The position numbers and the translations under genes were made by a program. This document shows, one piece after another, positions 7,949 to 19,321 of a stretch of DNA of 64,000 nucleotides. The stretch's first letter is position 1. Each line of letters starts with the position of its first letter. The DNA comes from Heterostelium album PN500 (taxonomy: Eukaryota > Evosea > Eumycetozoa > Acytosteliales > Acytosteliaceae): positions 1 through 64,000 of the forward strand of contig NW_008805086.1 of the NCBI RefSeq assembly GCF_000004825.1, read 5' to 3'. Under the pieces are notes generated by a model, which had not been told where the DNA came from, made no database searches, and worked only from the letters and a program-made list of their open reading frames with translations.

Positions 7949-8768
7949 GCTTGAAAAAAAAAAACCAAAAATGTTTGATCTTTCTTCTTGAATTCAAAGG
8001 ATTGACAAACCAAAACCAAAAACAAAAAACGTTGAAATCTAAAATAAACAACGCTAATATTTATTGTTAGTTTGATTTGTTTCATTCATTCATACAACCA
8101 AGTATTTTGCGATGTTAGCACAGCACAATAATAGTGCAAACATTTTTCATGCTTTGTGTATTATCATGTAATGTGAGTGTTATTTGTTTTTTTTTTTGCT
8201 TTTTGTAAAAGTTTCATAATAAGAAAGTTATAAGCAATTTTTCCAATTTTTCCAACGAAAAGTTTGATTAACATTAACTCCGCACCTCATATGATAAAAA
8301 ATCAAAAAAAAAAAAAAAAAACATTGATTACTTTTGTTTGATATTTTATTTGCAAATAAACAAATCATAATTATTTTTAACTTCTTTTATTTATTTGATT
8401 TGCAATCATCATATCATAGCATTTCCTACACCAAATTAAAAAGATTAGAACAAAAGTGAAACAAAACAAAGTGACAATCGTACACCCAACCAAATAACAA
8501 TCAATCGATCAATCAAACACAAAACCATTTTTGTTTTTTGATTAATATAATATAAAAGAATAAAGAAATAAACACACCCACAAACACACACACACAAGAT
8601 ATTATAACTTTCATCACTAGTTGTTCACATCAGCGTTCATACATAGAGAATTCGAAATATTATAACAACTTTATTATTCTATTCATTATTTATTTATTTA
8701 TTTATTATCTTTTTTTTTTCAACTTTAATTTTATATATATAATCTAAAAACAAAACAAAAAACAAGAG
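7949..8768. other. Intergenic; no gene seen
   Basis: 820 bp between the Cys-repeat gene and the Rab gene. It contains poly-A/T runs, a short CA-rich stretch near 8575-8598 and (TTTA)n near 8690-8705. No coding frame, tRNA or inverted repeat stood out. Confidence 0.4.
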
Positions 8769-9615
8769 ATGGATGCAATTGGAGGAGATCAAGTTCAACA
8801 ACATCTCTACAAAGTAAGGTTATTCATTTTATATATATACAAAGTTAACTTTAGCTAATTGTTCACGTTGATTTCATTTGTGTTATTTTTTTAGATTTTG
8901 GTGATTGGAGATTATGCAGTCGGAAAGACATCGATTATCAAGAGGTATTGTACGGGAATGTTTTCACCAAATTACAAGCTGACTATAGGTGTCGATTTCG
9001 CAGTCAAAGAGGTTCAATGGGATAAGAATACAACCGTGAGTTTACAGCTTTGGGATATTGCTGGTCACGAGCGATTCGGTACAATGACACGTGTTTACTA
9101 TAAATATGCTATCGCTGCTATCATTGTTTTCGATCTTGGCAGACCTACAACATTCGAAGCCGTAACAAAATGGAGAGACGATATCAACAGTAAAGTAGTT
9201 CTAGGTAATCAACAACCAATACCTGTATTATTACTTGCAAACAAAGTGAGTCATATATGCCTATTAAAGAAAAGACCAAAAAAAACAAAAAAGAAAAACA
9301 ACAAACATTAACTTTTTACTCTTTGATTATTATTATTATTAATATTATTTATAGTGTGATATGAAAGATTCATCGATTGACAAAGCAATGTTAGATAATT
9401 TTGTAAAGGAACATAATTTTATAGGATGGTTTCCAACTTCAGCACAGAGCAATATTAATATAGATGAAGCAATGATGTTCTTGACGGGCAAGGTTTTAGA
9501 GGTAGCCAAAACCAATCAACCACCAAAACAAGAGGAAAACACTTTGAATTTAACTGCTTCCGATAAATCACAGAACAATAATAAAAATAATAACGGTGGC
9601 GGTTGTTGTACATAA
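8769..9615 (+). CDS. rab32: Rab32-family small GTPase (3 exons)
   Basis: Exons 8769-8813, 8895-9245 and 9355-9615 join in frame through consensus GT-AG introns to give 218 residues. Motifs in order: P-loop GDYAVGKTS, switch I/G2 YKLTIGVDFAV, G3 WDIAGHERFG, G4 LANKCD, G5 TSAQS, and a C-terminal GGGCCT prenylation tail. The IAG in place of TAG and the MTRVYYKYA segment are marks of the Rab32/38 branch, which works on lysosome-related and contractile-vacuole-type membranes. The usual catalytic Gln of the G3 box is His here. An Asn/Lys/Gln-rich linker precedes the tail. The first exon is only 15 codons, but its splice site and reading frame fit well. Confidence 0.9.
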
Positions 9616-10104
9616 AATAATAATAATGCTATTAATAATAATAATACTATAATAATATAATAATATAATAATAAGAATAATAAAACTAAATCAAATAGAT
9701 AAGAAAGATTCAACAATAATAATAATAACAACATTTTAAATCAATCAACAACAATTAGTATTACTAAAAAACAACAGTATAATAATACAATCCAAATCAA
9801 ATTATATAATTTATTTCTTTTAGTTAAAAAACTAATAATAACAAACTCAAGAGTAATATTTAATTAAAATAAACTCATTCCATTTTAAATCACAATCAAA
9901 TCAAATGAATAACTTTTTAGTGAGAATCGTAACATATGTGTGCTCATCACCATGATTTATTTATATCATTTGCAGATCTGTTTGAATGAATAATGTTTTT
10001 TGGGTTGGAATTCGATGAATGATTCGTTTCGAAATGATTTTAATTTTATTGTTAATTTTTGTAAATATATATATAAATAAAGAAAAGAATAGTTAAAGTA
10101 TTAA
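9616..10104. other. Intergenic; no gene seen
   Basis: AT-rich, with a (TAA)n stretch just after the Rab stop codon (about 9616-9740). It contains the 3' UTR of the Rab gene and the promoter of the next gene. Nothing else is readable. Confidence 0.4.
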
Positions 10105-11198
10105 ATGTTTCATTTAATAACGATTGAAGATAAAGTTAGAATACCACCTAATCAATTTAATAATGAGATACAAACAATAGAGGATGAAATAGAAAAGAAA
10201 TATAGTAATAAAGTATGGTTGTGTTTGTTGTTTTTCTTTGTGTTTTGAGATCGTCATTTACTTTTAATTAGAAACTAATCATCATCATCATCATCATTAT
10301 TATATTATCATACTAGGTAGTTATAGATGGTGGATTATTTATTGCACTCTATGATATATTGGGAACTGGTGATGCATATGTATATTCAGGCGATGGTGGT
10401 TCACATCTTTTAGTACGGTGTAGACTAGTCGTTTTTAAGCCATTCGTAGGCGAGATACTTGAAGGTTTCATTAAAAAGTCAACAAGAGATTATATGCAAT
10501 GTTTGTATTACCATATTATATAGTTAGTTAGTTAGTTATACTTATTATAAATTTCTTATAATAATATGAACATAGTATCATTAGGATTCTTTGATGATAT
10601 TCAGGTTTTAGCTTTAGATTTACCAACACAATCATTTTAGTAAGTTGTTTGTTTGATTGTTTGATTGTTTGCTTTTTTAAAATTAATTAGCACCAAAAGT
10701 AAAAGAATAGTTAGTTATTAATGATGATTTATAAATATATATATTTATAGCCATGATGAAGAGAAACTTTGGTATTGGGATTGGAATGATAATCAATTGT
10801 TTTTTGAAGATAGAGGTCGTGTTAGATTCAAGATAGATACTGTCGAGTGGAACGATGCGGTATCACAACCTGCACCAAGACCGAAATCAGCGACACCCGT
10901 CAATCAAATGGATGCCTCTACACTGCAAGAGCATAACAAGCGTATCAAAGAGGAAGAAGAGTATCTCAAGAATCAAAAGTCACCGATGGTCTTGAAAGTA
11001 TCGATGAGAGAAAGTGGTCTTGGAATGGTGTCTTGGTGGACACAAGCAGAGGGTGGCGAAGCAGCCGACGACGACGAACAACCACCAGAAGATGAGAATA
11101 ACAACGACGACGATGATCTCAACGGATCACACGATAACAACGAAAATGAAAATGAAAACGAAGAAGAATTAGATGAAGATCTAACAGAAGATGAATGA
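10105..11198 (+). CDS. polr3h: RNA polymerase III subunit Rpc8 (Rpc25/POLR3H)
   Basis: Exons 10105-10212, 10317-10500, 10576-10639 and 10751-11198 join in frame. The start MFHLITIEDKVRIPPNQF matches the Rpb7-N fold of POLR3H. Exon 2 carries VVIDGGLFIALYDI, YVYSGDGGSHLLVRCRLVVF and KPFVGEILEGFIK. Exons 2-3 encode SLGFFDDI, and exon 4 has LWYWDW and RFKIDTVEW of the S1/OB domain, then GLGMVSWWTQ, the conserved C-terminal signature. The protein pairs with Rpc9 as the stalk of RNA polymerase III, used in initiation on tRNA and 5S genes. A long acidic Asp/Glu/Asn tail (last ~45 residues) goes beyond the usual end and is a typical dictyostelid low-complexity extension. Confidence 0.93.
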
Positions 11199-11472
11199 AT
11201 AAATTACTATTGAATTCTTTGTCAAAAAAATATATGTTTTTTTATTATATCAATATATCAAGCATTCATTCTTTTTTTAACAATTGCACTACATATTTCT
11301 CTAACTGCAATAGTAAATAATAAACATGTTTTAGAAATATAAAGAAAAAAAAAAATTAAAATTTATTCTTTACTGTTTGATTTCAAAAATAGTTTCATTA
11401 AAATTGAATTTTATTTAAAGGTTAATAATATTTATAACTTATAATATATATATATTTATATATATATTTATT

Positions 11473-13917
11473 ATGACATCAATAATCAAATTTACACCAC
11501 TCTCTGGTGGTGCAAATGAAATTAGTCCGCCATGTTACTTGTTAGAGATTGATGAATTCACTATTTTGTTAGATTGTGGATGGAATCATTCATTAGATCT
11601 ATCTATTTTGGAACCTTTAAAAGCGTAAGTTTATATTATTTCTAAATATACAACAGTAGTAGAGATTGTATATAATCTTGACAGATTATGTATATACTTA
11701 CTTGCTCTATATCTATTCAAATGTTTGTTTGTTTGTTTGTTTGTTTAAACAGTGTTGCAAATAAGATCGATGCAATTCTATTGTCATATCCAGATATAGA
11801 ACATTTAGGTGCACTACCCTATGCTGTTAGTAAGTTGGGTTTGACTGGAACGATCTATGGAACCACACCGATATTCAAGATGGGTCAGATGTTTCTCTAT
11901 GATCTCTATTCGAATCATATGGCACAAGAGGATTTCGATCGATTCGATCTGGACGATGTTGATCTCTGTTTCGATAAGAAGCGATTCAAAGAGTTGTCGT
12001 TCTCGCAACACTACACGCTTACGACACCGTCGTCGGCAACGATCACTATCACACCTTACTCTGCAGGTCATATGATTGGTGGTTCCGTTTGGAAGATCAC
12101 CAAAGAAACCGATACAATCATCTACGCTATAGATTTCAATCATCGAAAGGAAGGTCATCTCGAAGGATTCTTCCCTGTTTTGCAGGGACAGGATCTGTTG
12201 AAACCGACTCACTTGATTACTGACGCGCGACACGCTCGTACACCACCGACAGCACTCAAGCGAATCGAAAAGGATAAAGCGTTGTATTCGACACTATTAA
12301 AGACGTTGAGGGAAGGTGGTAATGTGTTGCTGCCGGTCGATACTGCCGGTCGTTCTTTGGAGTTGTTACAATCGATTGAATCGCATTGGGCACAGCAGCG
12401 TCTGAGTGGCGCATATACAGTGATATTTTTGAACAACGTCACTTACAATGTCTGTGAGTTTGCCAAGTCACAGCTGGAATTCATGTCTACTGCGGCGGGA
12501 TTGAAATTCGAACAGCGTAACGAGAATATATTTGCATTCAAGAATATAAAGTTGTGTCATTCCATTTATGATCTCGAGAATCTCATGGGTTTGTCGAGTA
12601 ACTATGTGGTATTGGCCAGTGGAAAGGATCTAGAGAGTGGCTATGCGAGAGAGTTGTTTATAAAGTGGGCTGCCGACAGTAAGAATCTTATATTGATGAC
12701 CGATTCGGTGGAGGAAGGAACACTGGCTTCGCATCTATTGAACGACCAACCAGAGAGTGTGACGCTGGAGCTTGGACGTCGTGTGGAACTGGAGGGAGAA
12801 GAACTGCGGGCATACGAGGAGGAGCGACAGCGACAGAAAGAAGAGGAACGTGCAGCAGCTGAAAAGCTGAAACAGGAGGAGGAAGCACTGAATCAAATGG
12901 TGTTGGAACCTGACATCCTCGATGACAAGATCATCGATATAACATTCAAGAAGAATCCATTTGGAAGCAACCGTTACGATTTGACACGAGATCAATTTGC
13001 TATGGAGGGAATGCAACCGATGTTCCCATTCATCGAAAAGGTTTTCAAGGTCGATGAATACGGTGAGCAAGACGATGAACTGTTGGAAATCGCGAGAAAA
13101 CTCAATCAAGAGGATCAAGAGATGGAGCAACTCGATGAGGTGGATGAAAAAATAGAGGAGACACCTAAAAAGATTGTAAAAGAGACATTGACCGTTGATT
13201 TAAAGTGTAGTGTTCAATATATAGAGTATGAAGGTTGTTCCGATGGCAAATCAATCAAAACTATCATTCAAAAGATTGCACCGTCCAAGTTGATTCTCGT
13301 CCGTGGAAATCAAGATTGTATAGCGGAACTGGAAACACACGTAAAACAAAACATGAGAGTGAAAGGATTGTACAAACCGATCATCAATCAAACCATTGAT
13401 CTCACCTCTGAAACCAATGTATATAACGTTGTACTTAAAGATAGTTTAATTAGTTCATTAGCATCTTCAAAAGTAAGTATAAACAATGAATTTTTATTTT
13501 TCTTTGAATATAAACTTGACTAACTAAATAACTATCTCTTTGCAAATTAATTAATTAATTTTTAAAACCTAGTTGATGGATTATGATATTGCATATATTC
13601 AAGCTAAAGTAATTTTAAACGAAACCAATATGAAAGCACCGCCAGTGTTGGAGCTGCTGGCAGAAGAAGAGATTGAACCACATAATTCGTCTTTCATCGG
13701 TGACATTAAACTTTCGGAATTCAAACAACTGCTCATTGATTCTGGCTATCAAGTGCAGTTCGATCAAGGTATCATTGCTGTTTCTATGAAGACCACACTG
13801 ATATACATCTGGAGAGAGGAAGTCGACGGAAACTCTTCAATCCAAATCGATGGAATATTATCCGATGAATATTATCAAGTTAGAGAATTACTTTATCAGC
13901 AATTCCAAATCATTTAA
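11473..13917 (+). CDS. cpsf2: Cleavage and polyadenylation specificity factor subunit 2 (CPSF100)
   Basis: Exons 11473-11624, 11753-13472 and 13573-13917 join in frame to give about 738 aa, close to other CPSF100 proteins. The start [16 protein letters not shown], then [57 protein letters not shown] and [16 protein letters not shown] follow CPSF2 along the metallo-beta-lactamase/beta-CASP core. The HxHxDH zinc motif of the nuclease CPSF73 is absent (SYPDIEH), as in all CPSF100 proteins, so this is the inactive partner. A charged insert (residues ~420-470) separates the core from the C-terminal part, whose QYIEYEG...[10 protein letters not shown] is also typical. It works with CPSF73 and symplekin in mRNA and histone pre-mRNA 3' cleavage in the nucleus. 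Confidence 0.95.
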
Positions 13918-13976
13918 AAAAATAAAATAAATAACTATTATTTATTATATATATATCAACCAAATTCTACATTATT

Positions 13977-14006
13977 TTCTTCTTCTTCTTCTTCTTCTTC
14001 TTCTTC
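13977..14006. repeat. (TTC)n microsatellite
   Basis: About ten uninterrupted TTC units lie in the short gap between the convergent ends of CPSF2 and the small minus-strand gene. Confidence 0.8.
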
Positions 14007-14063
14007 AAATTGGTCTAATATCACTAAATTTCCTTATAAATAAACCTTTTTTCTGAAACCAAA

Positions 14064-14496
14064 TTATGTTCCATCATCCAAATTTGATACTAATTAAAAA
14101 TAGTGTTATTAATAATCACGTTCATACTTTAATATTATTTGATTACATACAATAGCACTCTGTTAAAATTGAAAGAAAAGGTGTTCTAAAGTTTGTTATC
14201 GTCAATTCATTTTTTGATTGTCCTTTAATTATATTTGATGTACTATATGAAATTAAAAGAGTAAGTATTAATAGAAAAGAAACTGATAACTATTAATATA
14301 TCTACCTAGTATTTGATAATTTATTTTGTAAGGAGTTTGATGTTGATGTTGTGCTACTTGTATATTTGGAAAATGAAGCTGTCGCTGATGCAACTGTTGT
14401 CGTGTTAAACTTTAAACCATTTAGTTTATTACTACTGCTGCTGCTGCTGACTACTCTGGATGATGTTTTCAACATCGATCTATAAAAGGAATTCAT
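14064..14496 (-). CDS. Small spliced gene, probable mitochondrial presequence (102 aa)
   Basis: A three-exon model fits on the minus strand: 14306-14496, 14151-14242 and 14064-14089. Both introns begin GT (GTAGAT, GTATGT) and end AG, and the summed length is exactly 103 codons including the stop. The first ~60 residues are rich in Ser, Thr, Arg and Lys with no acidic residues (MNSFYRSMLKTSSRVV...), which suits a mitochondrial targeting peptide. The second part contains NIIKGQSKNELTITNF and the protein ends NLDDGT. I do not recognise a family. It is divergent to the SPATA20-like gene, itself probably mitochondrial, across a 360-bp shared promoter. The opposite strand is also partly open, so the model needs transcript support. 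Confidence 0.45.
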
Positions 14497-14855
14497 TTAC
14501 TTTTATATGAATTATATAGCAATGAACGACTAAAGTGGTGTACAATCAAAAATGACGATTGCTGTAGTTAAATTTTGATCAGAAAAAAAATCAAACAACA
14601 ATCGTCATTTTCATCTTTTTTTTTTTTTTTTTCGTTTTTTTTTTTTGTTTTTCATTGGCAAAAAAATCTTGTTTTTATTAATACATTAATATCTTTGTTA
14701 ATGTATAAATGTAATATTAATTTATTATGGTAATTTATAAAATATTATAATTATAAAATAATAAAAAATTCAAATTATGAAAAAAAAAAAAAAAGTTCAA
14801 CAAAAAAAAAAAAATGTTGACAATGAAAAAAATCAAAATTAATTTAATTTAAGAT
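14497..14855. promoter_or_regulatory. Divergent promoter with a 13-bp inverted repeat
   Basis: The 359 bp separates two genes transcribed outward. AAAATGACGATTG (14549-14561) and its exact complement CAATCGTCATTTT (14599-14611) are spaced by 37 bp. Poly-T (about 14617-14646) and poly-A stretches fill the rest. A paired transcription-factor site serving both genes is one reading; a decayed hairpin element is the other. Confidence 0.45.
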
Positions 14856-17559
14856 ATGTTGAGAAGTTCAAGGTTATTAATTAACAATCTTTGTGCCTAT
14901 AATTGTTTATTACCAAAAACAATAACATTCTTTAACAATAGTTTAACAAAGCTGCAACAACAACAACAAAGTCAAAGACAACAATACAATCACCACAATA
15001 ACAAAAACAACAACACATTATTATTAATAAATAAAAATAATAGTTATTTTGGTTTAAGAACTATAATGTCAACTTCTACTGTTAACAATAGTGGCAATAG
15101 TGACAGTATTAATATGAGTACAGACAACAACAACAATAACAATAATAACAATAATAATAATCAAAGTGATTCATCATTAAATAAACAACATAAACATACA
15201 AATAGATTAATTAATGAGAAATCACCATATCTCTTACAGCATGCTCATAATCCTGTAGATTGGTATCCATGGGGTCAAGAAGCATTCGATGCTGCCAAAC
15301 AACAAGATAAACTAATATTCCTTAGTGTTGGTTATAGTACTTGTCAGTTAGTATCACAATAATATCATGATACTATTATTGCCAATTATTAATAATTGAT
15401 TATTTATTTTATAAAGTTGGTGTCATGTAATGGAAAGAGAATCATTCGAAGATGAAACAATTGCCAAAGTAATGAATGATCTCTTTGTAAATATCAAAGT
15501 GGATCGTGAAGAGAGACCAGATATCGATAAGATCTACATGACCTATATCACAGAGACTTCTGGCTCTGGAGGTTGGCCAATGAGTGTATGGTTAACACCT
15601 GACCTTCGGCCAATTACAGGTGGAACTTGTAAATATATATCATTTAAAGGGAAACGAAATTGGCTATTAATGTTGATTTTTTTTATAATTATACTACCAG
15701 ATTTCCCACCTACAACTAAATATGGAAGAGGAGGATTCCCTGATATCTGTAAGAAGATTAGTACAATGTGGAAAGATGACCGTAAGCGTGTTCTTGAAAG
15801 TGGAGCATCTTTTATCACCTATTTGAAGGAGGAGAAACCAAAGGGTAATAAGGATGCTGCTATCTCTTTCGATACTCTAAAGACTTGTCACTCTGAGATT
15901 GTCAAGCGATTCGATCCAGAGTTTGGTGGATTCTCAGAGGCACCTAAATTCCCGAGAACCTCAATCTTTAACTTTTTGCATCGTGTTCACCGACGATTCG
16001 AGTCGGACAACACTCTGGAGAAACTACACTTCACACTGGAGAAGATGTCTCGTGGTGGAATCTATGACCATTTGGCTGGTGGATTCCATCGTTACTCTGT
16101 CACCGAGGATTGGAAAGTGCCACATTTCGAGAAGATGCTCTATGACCAAGGACAAATTGTCAGTGTCTATCTTGACGCCTACCAAATCTCAAAGAATGAA
16201 CACTTTAAGGATGTTGCTACTGGCGTTATCGAGTATGTACTGAGAGATTTGACGCATGTCGACGGTGGATTCTACTCGGCAGAAGATGCCGACAGTCTCG
16301 ACGACAAGGGAGAGAAGACCGAGGGTGCCTTCTACGTATGGGATTACTCTGAAATCAAAAAGGCTGTGCCAGAGGAGTCGGACCTTGAGATATTCAACTT
16401 TATCTTTGGAATCAGTCCAAACGGTAATGTCTCAGCGTCGGAAGATCCACACGGTGAATTCTTGGACAAGAATATCATCATGCAATTCCACACATTTGAA
16501 GAGTGTTCAAATAAATTGAATATTCCAGTGGAACAAGTGAAACAATCCATCGAAAAGTCAAAGGTAAGCTTACTCAAGTTAAGAGCTAAAAGAGCTAGAC
16601 CACATTTAGATGACAAAATTATTACATCTTGGAATGGTAAATATTCACACACTCATTAATGAGCTGAATCAAATACTAATATATATTTTATAAACTAAAA
16701 ATCAATAGCACTCATGATCTCTGCTTTGTCAAAATCATTTCAATTGCTTGGTGAACAGAGATATTTGGAAGCTGCCAAGAAATCAGTACATTTCATTAAA
16801 ACCAATCTTTACAATGCCGAGAAGCAAACATTGATTAGAAACTACCGAGAGGGACCAAGTAAAGTCGAAGGATTCACCGATGACTATGCATTCTTAATTC
16901 AAGCACTGCTCGATCTGTATGAATGTTGTTTTGATATCGCCTATTTGGAGTGGGCCGTTGAACTGCAAGCCAAACAAGATAAACTATTTTGGGATAAAGA
17001 AGGACACGGTTATTTCTCGAGTAGCGGACTCGACAGCAGTATTCTCTCGCGACTCAAAGAGGAGCACGACGGAGCTGAGCCATCCTGCCAGTCGGTGGCA
17101 TGCAACAATTTGATTAGAATCGGAAATATGTTGCACGACGACGACTACACTGACAATGCATTACTACTCTTGGAATCGGTTTCACTCTATCTACATCGTG
17201 CACCAATTGTATTCCCTCAGATGGTTGTCTCACTCGCCAATCACTTGGAACCAACCTATACATTCTCATTTGCCGCCGACAAGAGTTCTGCTGAGTTACG
17301 TTCGCTCCTGGACACCATCCACACTTTCTACATGCCCAACAAAGTTTTGCTCCTCAAAGACACTGAGCATCCTCAGGATATGACGTTCTTCTCAGAGCTC
17401 GACCAACACGCTATCCTTTTGAAGTACACCAAACTCTACGACAAACCAACTCTCTACATATGCAGTGACGAAGGATGTTTGGCGCCAATCACCGACCAAG
17501 ACAAACTCAAGAAATCGTGCGAGATGATCAATAAGGACCCATTTATAAATAGGGTTTAA
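14856..17559 (+). CDS. SPATA20/YyaL-type thioredoxin-like protein
   Basis: Exons 14856-15346, 15417-15628, 15701-16636 and 16709-17559 join in frame to 829 aa. An N-terminal region rich in Asn, Gln and basic residues, with a mitochondrial-type start [16 protein letters not shown], precedes the conserved body: [20 protein letters not shown], then across intron 1 the motif STCHWCHVM with a Cxx[23 protein letters not shown] and, across intron 2, TGGTYFPP. The second half carries [37 protein letters not shown] and, across intron 3, [12 protein letters not shown], matching the alpha/alpha-barrel part (DUF255 family). Splice junctions fall exactly within conserved motifs, which supports the model. 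The biochemical role of the family is not established; a redox or carbohydrate-epimerase-like fold is known. Mitochondrial location is inferred. Confidence 0.92.
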
Positions 17560-17666
17560 ATCTTGACATTTCATCAAAAATCAATTTTTTGAAGGACTTA
17601 CGACATTCTATGTTTATAAATAAATGATATCAAATTAAAATACTATTAATATCTTTTTCATCGAAT

Positions 17667-17761
17667 AAATAATTTTCATCGATTATCTATCTTGGTTAAT
17701 ATGTTAATAGAGAAATATACTTCTCACACAAGCAATAAATTATATTTAAGTTTTAAAAAAC
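17667..17761. repeat. Dispersed ~95-bp repeat, copy 1
   Basis: This stretch (containing TATCTTGGTTAATATGTTAA and CTTCTCACACAAGCAATAAA) recurs 17 kb away at 34916-35012 with one substitution and one 2-bp indel. Both copies lie in the same orientation downstream of an ORF end. A GC-rich patch (CCGCTACGGCTACCG) follows directly. It may be a solo terminal repeat or a conserved 3' end of a mobile family. Confidence 0.8.
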
Positions 17762-18250
17762 AAGTTCCGCTACGGCTACCGTGTTATGACTTACGCAAGG
17801 TCATTCATTTGTACTCAATAATTCTTTATTAATTTGATTAAAAATCTCAAATATATTAAATTCAATAAAAAGAATTATCTTATACAAAATACATTTCCTT
17901 GCGTTGACAGGCAGTGTACTAGATTTGACACCGATTCACCTAAGATTGCTAATCTCACGACAGTATCATTTTACATATTAATCATTACTAAAACTCTTAT
18001 TTATTTAATATTAATATCAGATTTATCAGGTTTTAAGCCTCTATGATTAATTTTGTTTTTTTTAAAATTTTAAATTATAATAAAGCTCAAATTTAGACTG
18101 AATAAAGTGATGTATAAAATCTAGATTAATTTGTAAATTCATCCAGATTAAAACTTCAATAAAAACTAAATTAATATTCAATTAATTTAGGATAAAAATT
18201 CAGTTTTAATAACCTATTAATTAATTTTAAATTAAAATTAATCTTCTGAT
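17762..18250. other. Gene-poor AT-rich stretch
   Basis: After the GC-rich patch (17765-17800) the sequence is AT-rich. An ORF at 17834-18046 starts without ATG and has biased, low-information composition, so it is not called. No RNA gene seen. Confidence 0.4.
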
Positions 18251-18538
18251 TTAGAATTGATAAAAATTTAAGATTAAATTCAAATTATTCGTTGAGAATA
18301 AACTCAAATAAATGATGGATTTACTCAGTAAATGATACTGTAGTGCTAAGATTACTATTTGTTCCACTTTCATGGATTCTAGTTCAGAAACCAATCCAAC
18401 TATGATTAGTTTTGAGGATTTGCTCCAGCTTTCACTTTCGCTTCCTTTTTTACTAACCATTGTAACACATATGTAGCCCAATCTACCAAGGCCATACAGA
18501 CTTGACATCATCCTCAACTTCCACTTAAAACGTGTCAT
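18251..18538 (-). CDS. Hypothetical 95-aa ORF
   Basis: An ATG-initiated frame on the minus strand encodes MTRFKWKLRMMSSLYGLGRL..., with a Ser/Lys-rich stretch (SKKGSESESWSKSSKL) and a Leu/Ile/Tyr-rich second half (VILALQYHLLSKSIIYLSLF). There is no signal peptide or known motif. Composition is more protein-like than its surroundings, but an isolated ORF of this length could be a remnant of a multi-copy family. Function unknown. Confidence 0.3.
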   Translation of the reverse strand: MTRFKWKLRMMSSLYGLGRLGYICVTMVSKKGSESESWSKSSKLIIVGLVSELESMKVEQIVILALQYHLLSKSIIYLSLFSTNNLNLILNFYQF

Positions 18539-18960
18539 TTTCAGCTATTTAGATTTTTTACCAACACATTGACAATGTAACTTGGGTGTTTATACCAGTG
18601 AAAATGATATTATAATGAATTTAAAATATCAGAATAAGTTATAACTGTTTAAATCTCATAAAATTTTCTCCAAAATTTAATTAAATTACCCAAAAAATAA
18701 AAAAAAAAAAATTCGTTTTTCCTACAATCACTTTTTTATTTTAAAAAAAAATCTTTTTTAAATGGATTTTTTCTATTCCTATGAAAATTTATAAACAATG
18801 GAAATAAATAATAAAAATATTCAAATTTCAGAGTATCGAAAATATATAATTAACATATTGAAGATCAATTCAAGAATTTTAAAGAATCTTGTAGGCTATG
18901 ATCATTATTACTTTATTTAAAAATTTATATAGATAATAAACTCTTAAAGATATAATATGA
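18539..18960. other. AT-rich stretch; no gene seen
   Basis: Poly-A and poly-T runs with no credible reading frame, RNA gene or repeat. Confidence 0.35.
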
Positions 18961-19101
18961 AACAGAGGAAAGATTCAACCATATGAAATCTATTCAGTCT
19001 GCTATAAAATGATAAAAGAAATTAACAATGAAAAACAAACATTACTGGAAGAAAAACAACAATATGAAATGAAATTAAAAATTCTTTCCTATGATATATA
19101 A
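18961..19101 (+). pseudogene. Decayed coding fragment with a coiled-coil-like end
   Basis: A 46-codon frame with no start (a TGA lies just upstream) reads NRGKIQPYEIYSVCYKMIKE and then a Glu/Lys/Gln-rich helix (EKQTLLEEKQQYEMKL), ending ...SYDI with TAA. It looks like the last exon of a lost gene. No acceptor site or other exon could be found. Confidence 0.3.
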
Positions 19102-19213
19102 TATTAAAAAATGATGAAATATTTTAACAAATTTTTATTTATAAATTTCTAGTTATATTCTACAATTGAAAATCTTAAATTTAAGAAATTACGAAATCAC
19201 TAATAGAATTTAT

Positions 19214-19278
19214 TTAAAAATCTAATTCTAATTCCTTCATTGCTGAATTGGAAGAAATTGATATTCCTTTTTTGTTGA

Positions 19279-19321
<43 letters not shown>

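Noticed and set aside
9516-9734. Minus-strand Leu-rich ORF over the Rab 3' end
   Set aside because: It arises from antisense (TAA)n and poly-Asn codons; no start context or conserved motif.
12735-13130. 131-codon minus-strand ORF in CPSF2
   Set aside because: Antisense to a well-conserved exon; Leu-rich shadow.
17834-18046. 70-codon plus-strand ORF
   Set aside because: No ATG start, no motif, AT-rich composition; kept only as a comment.
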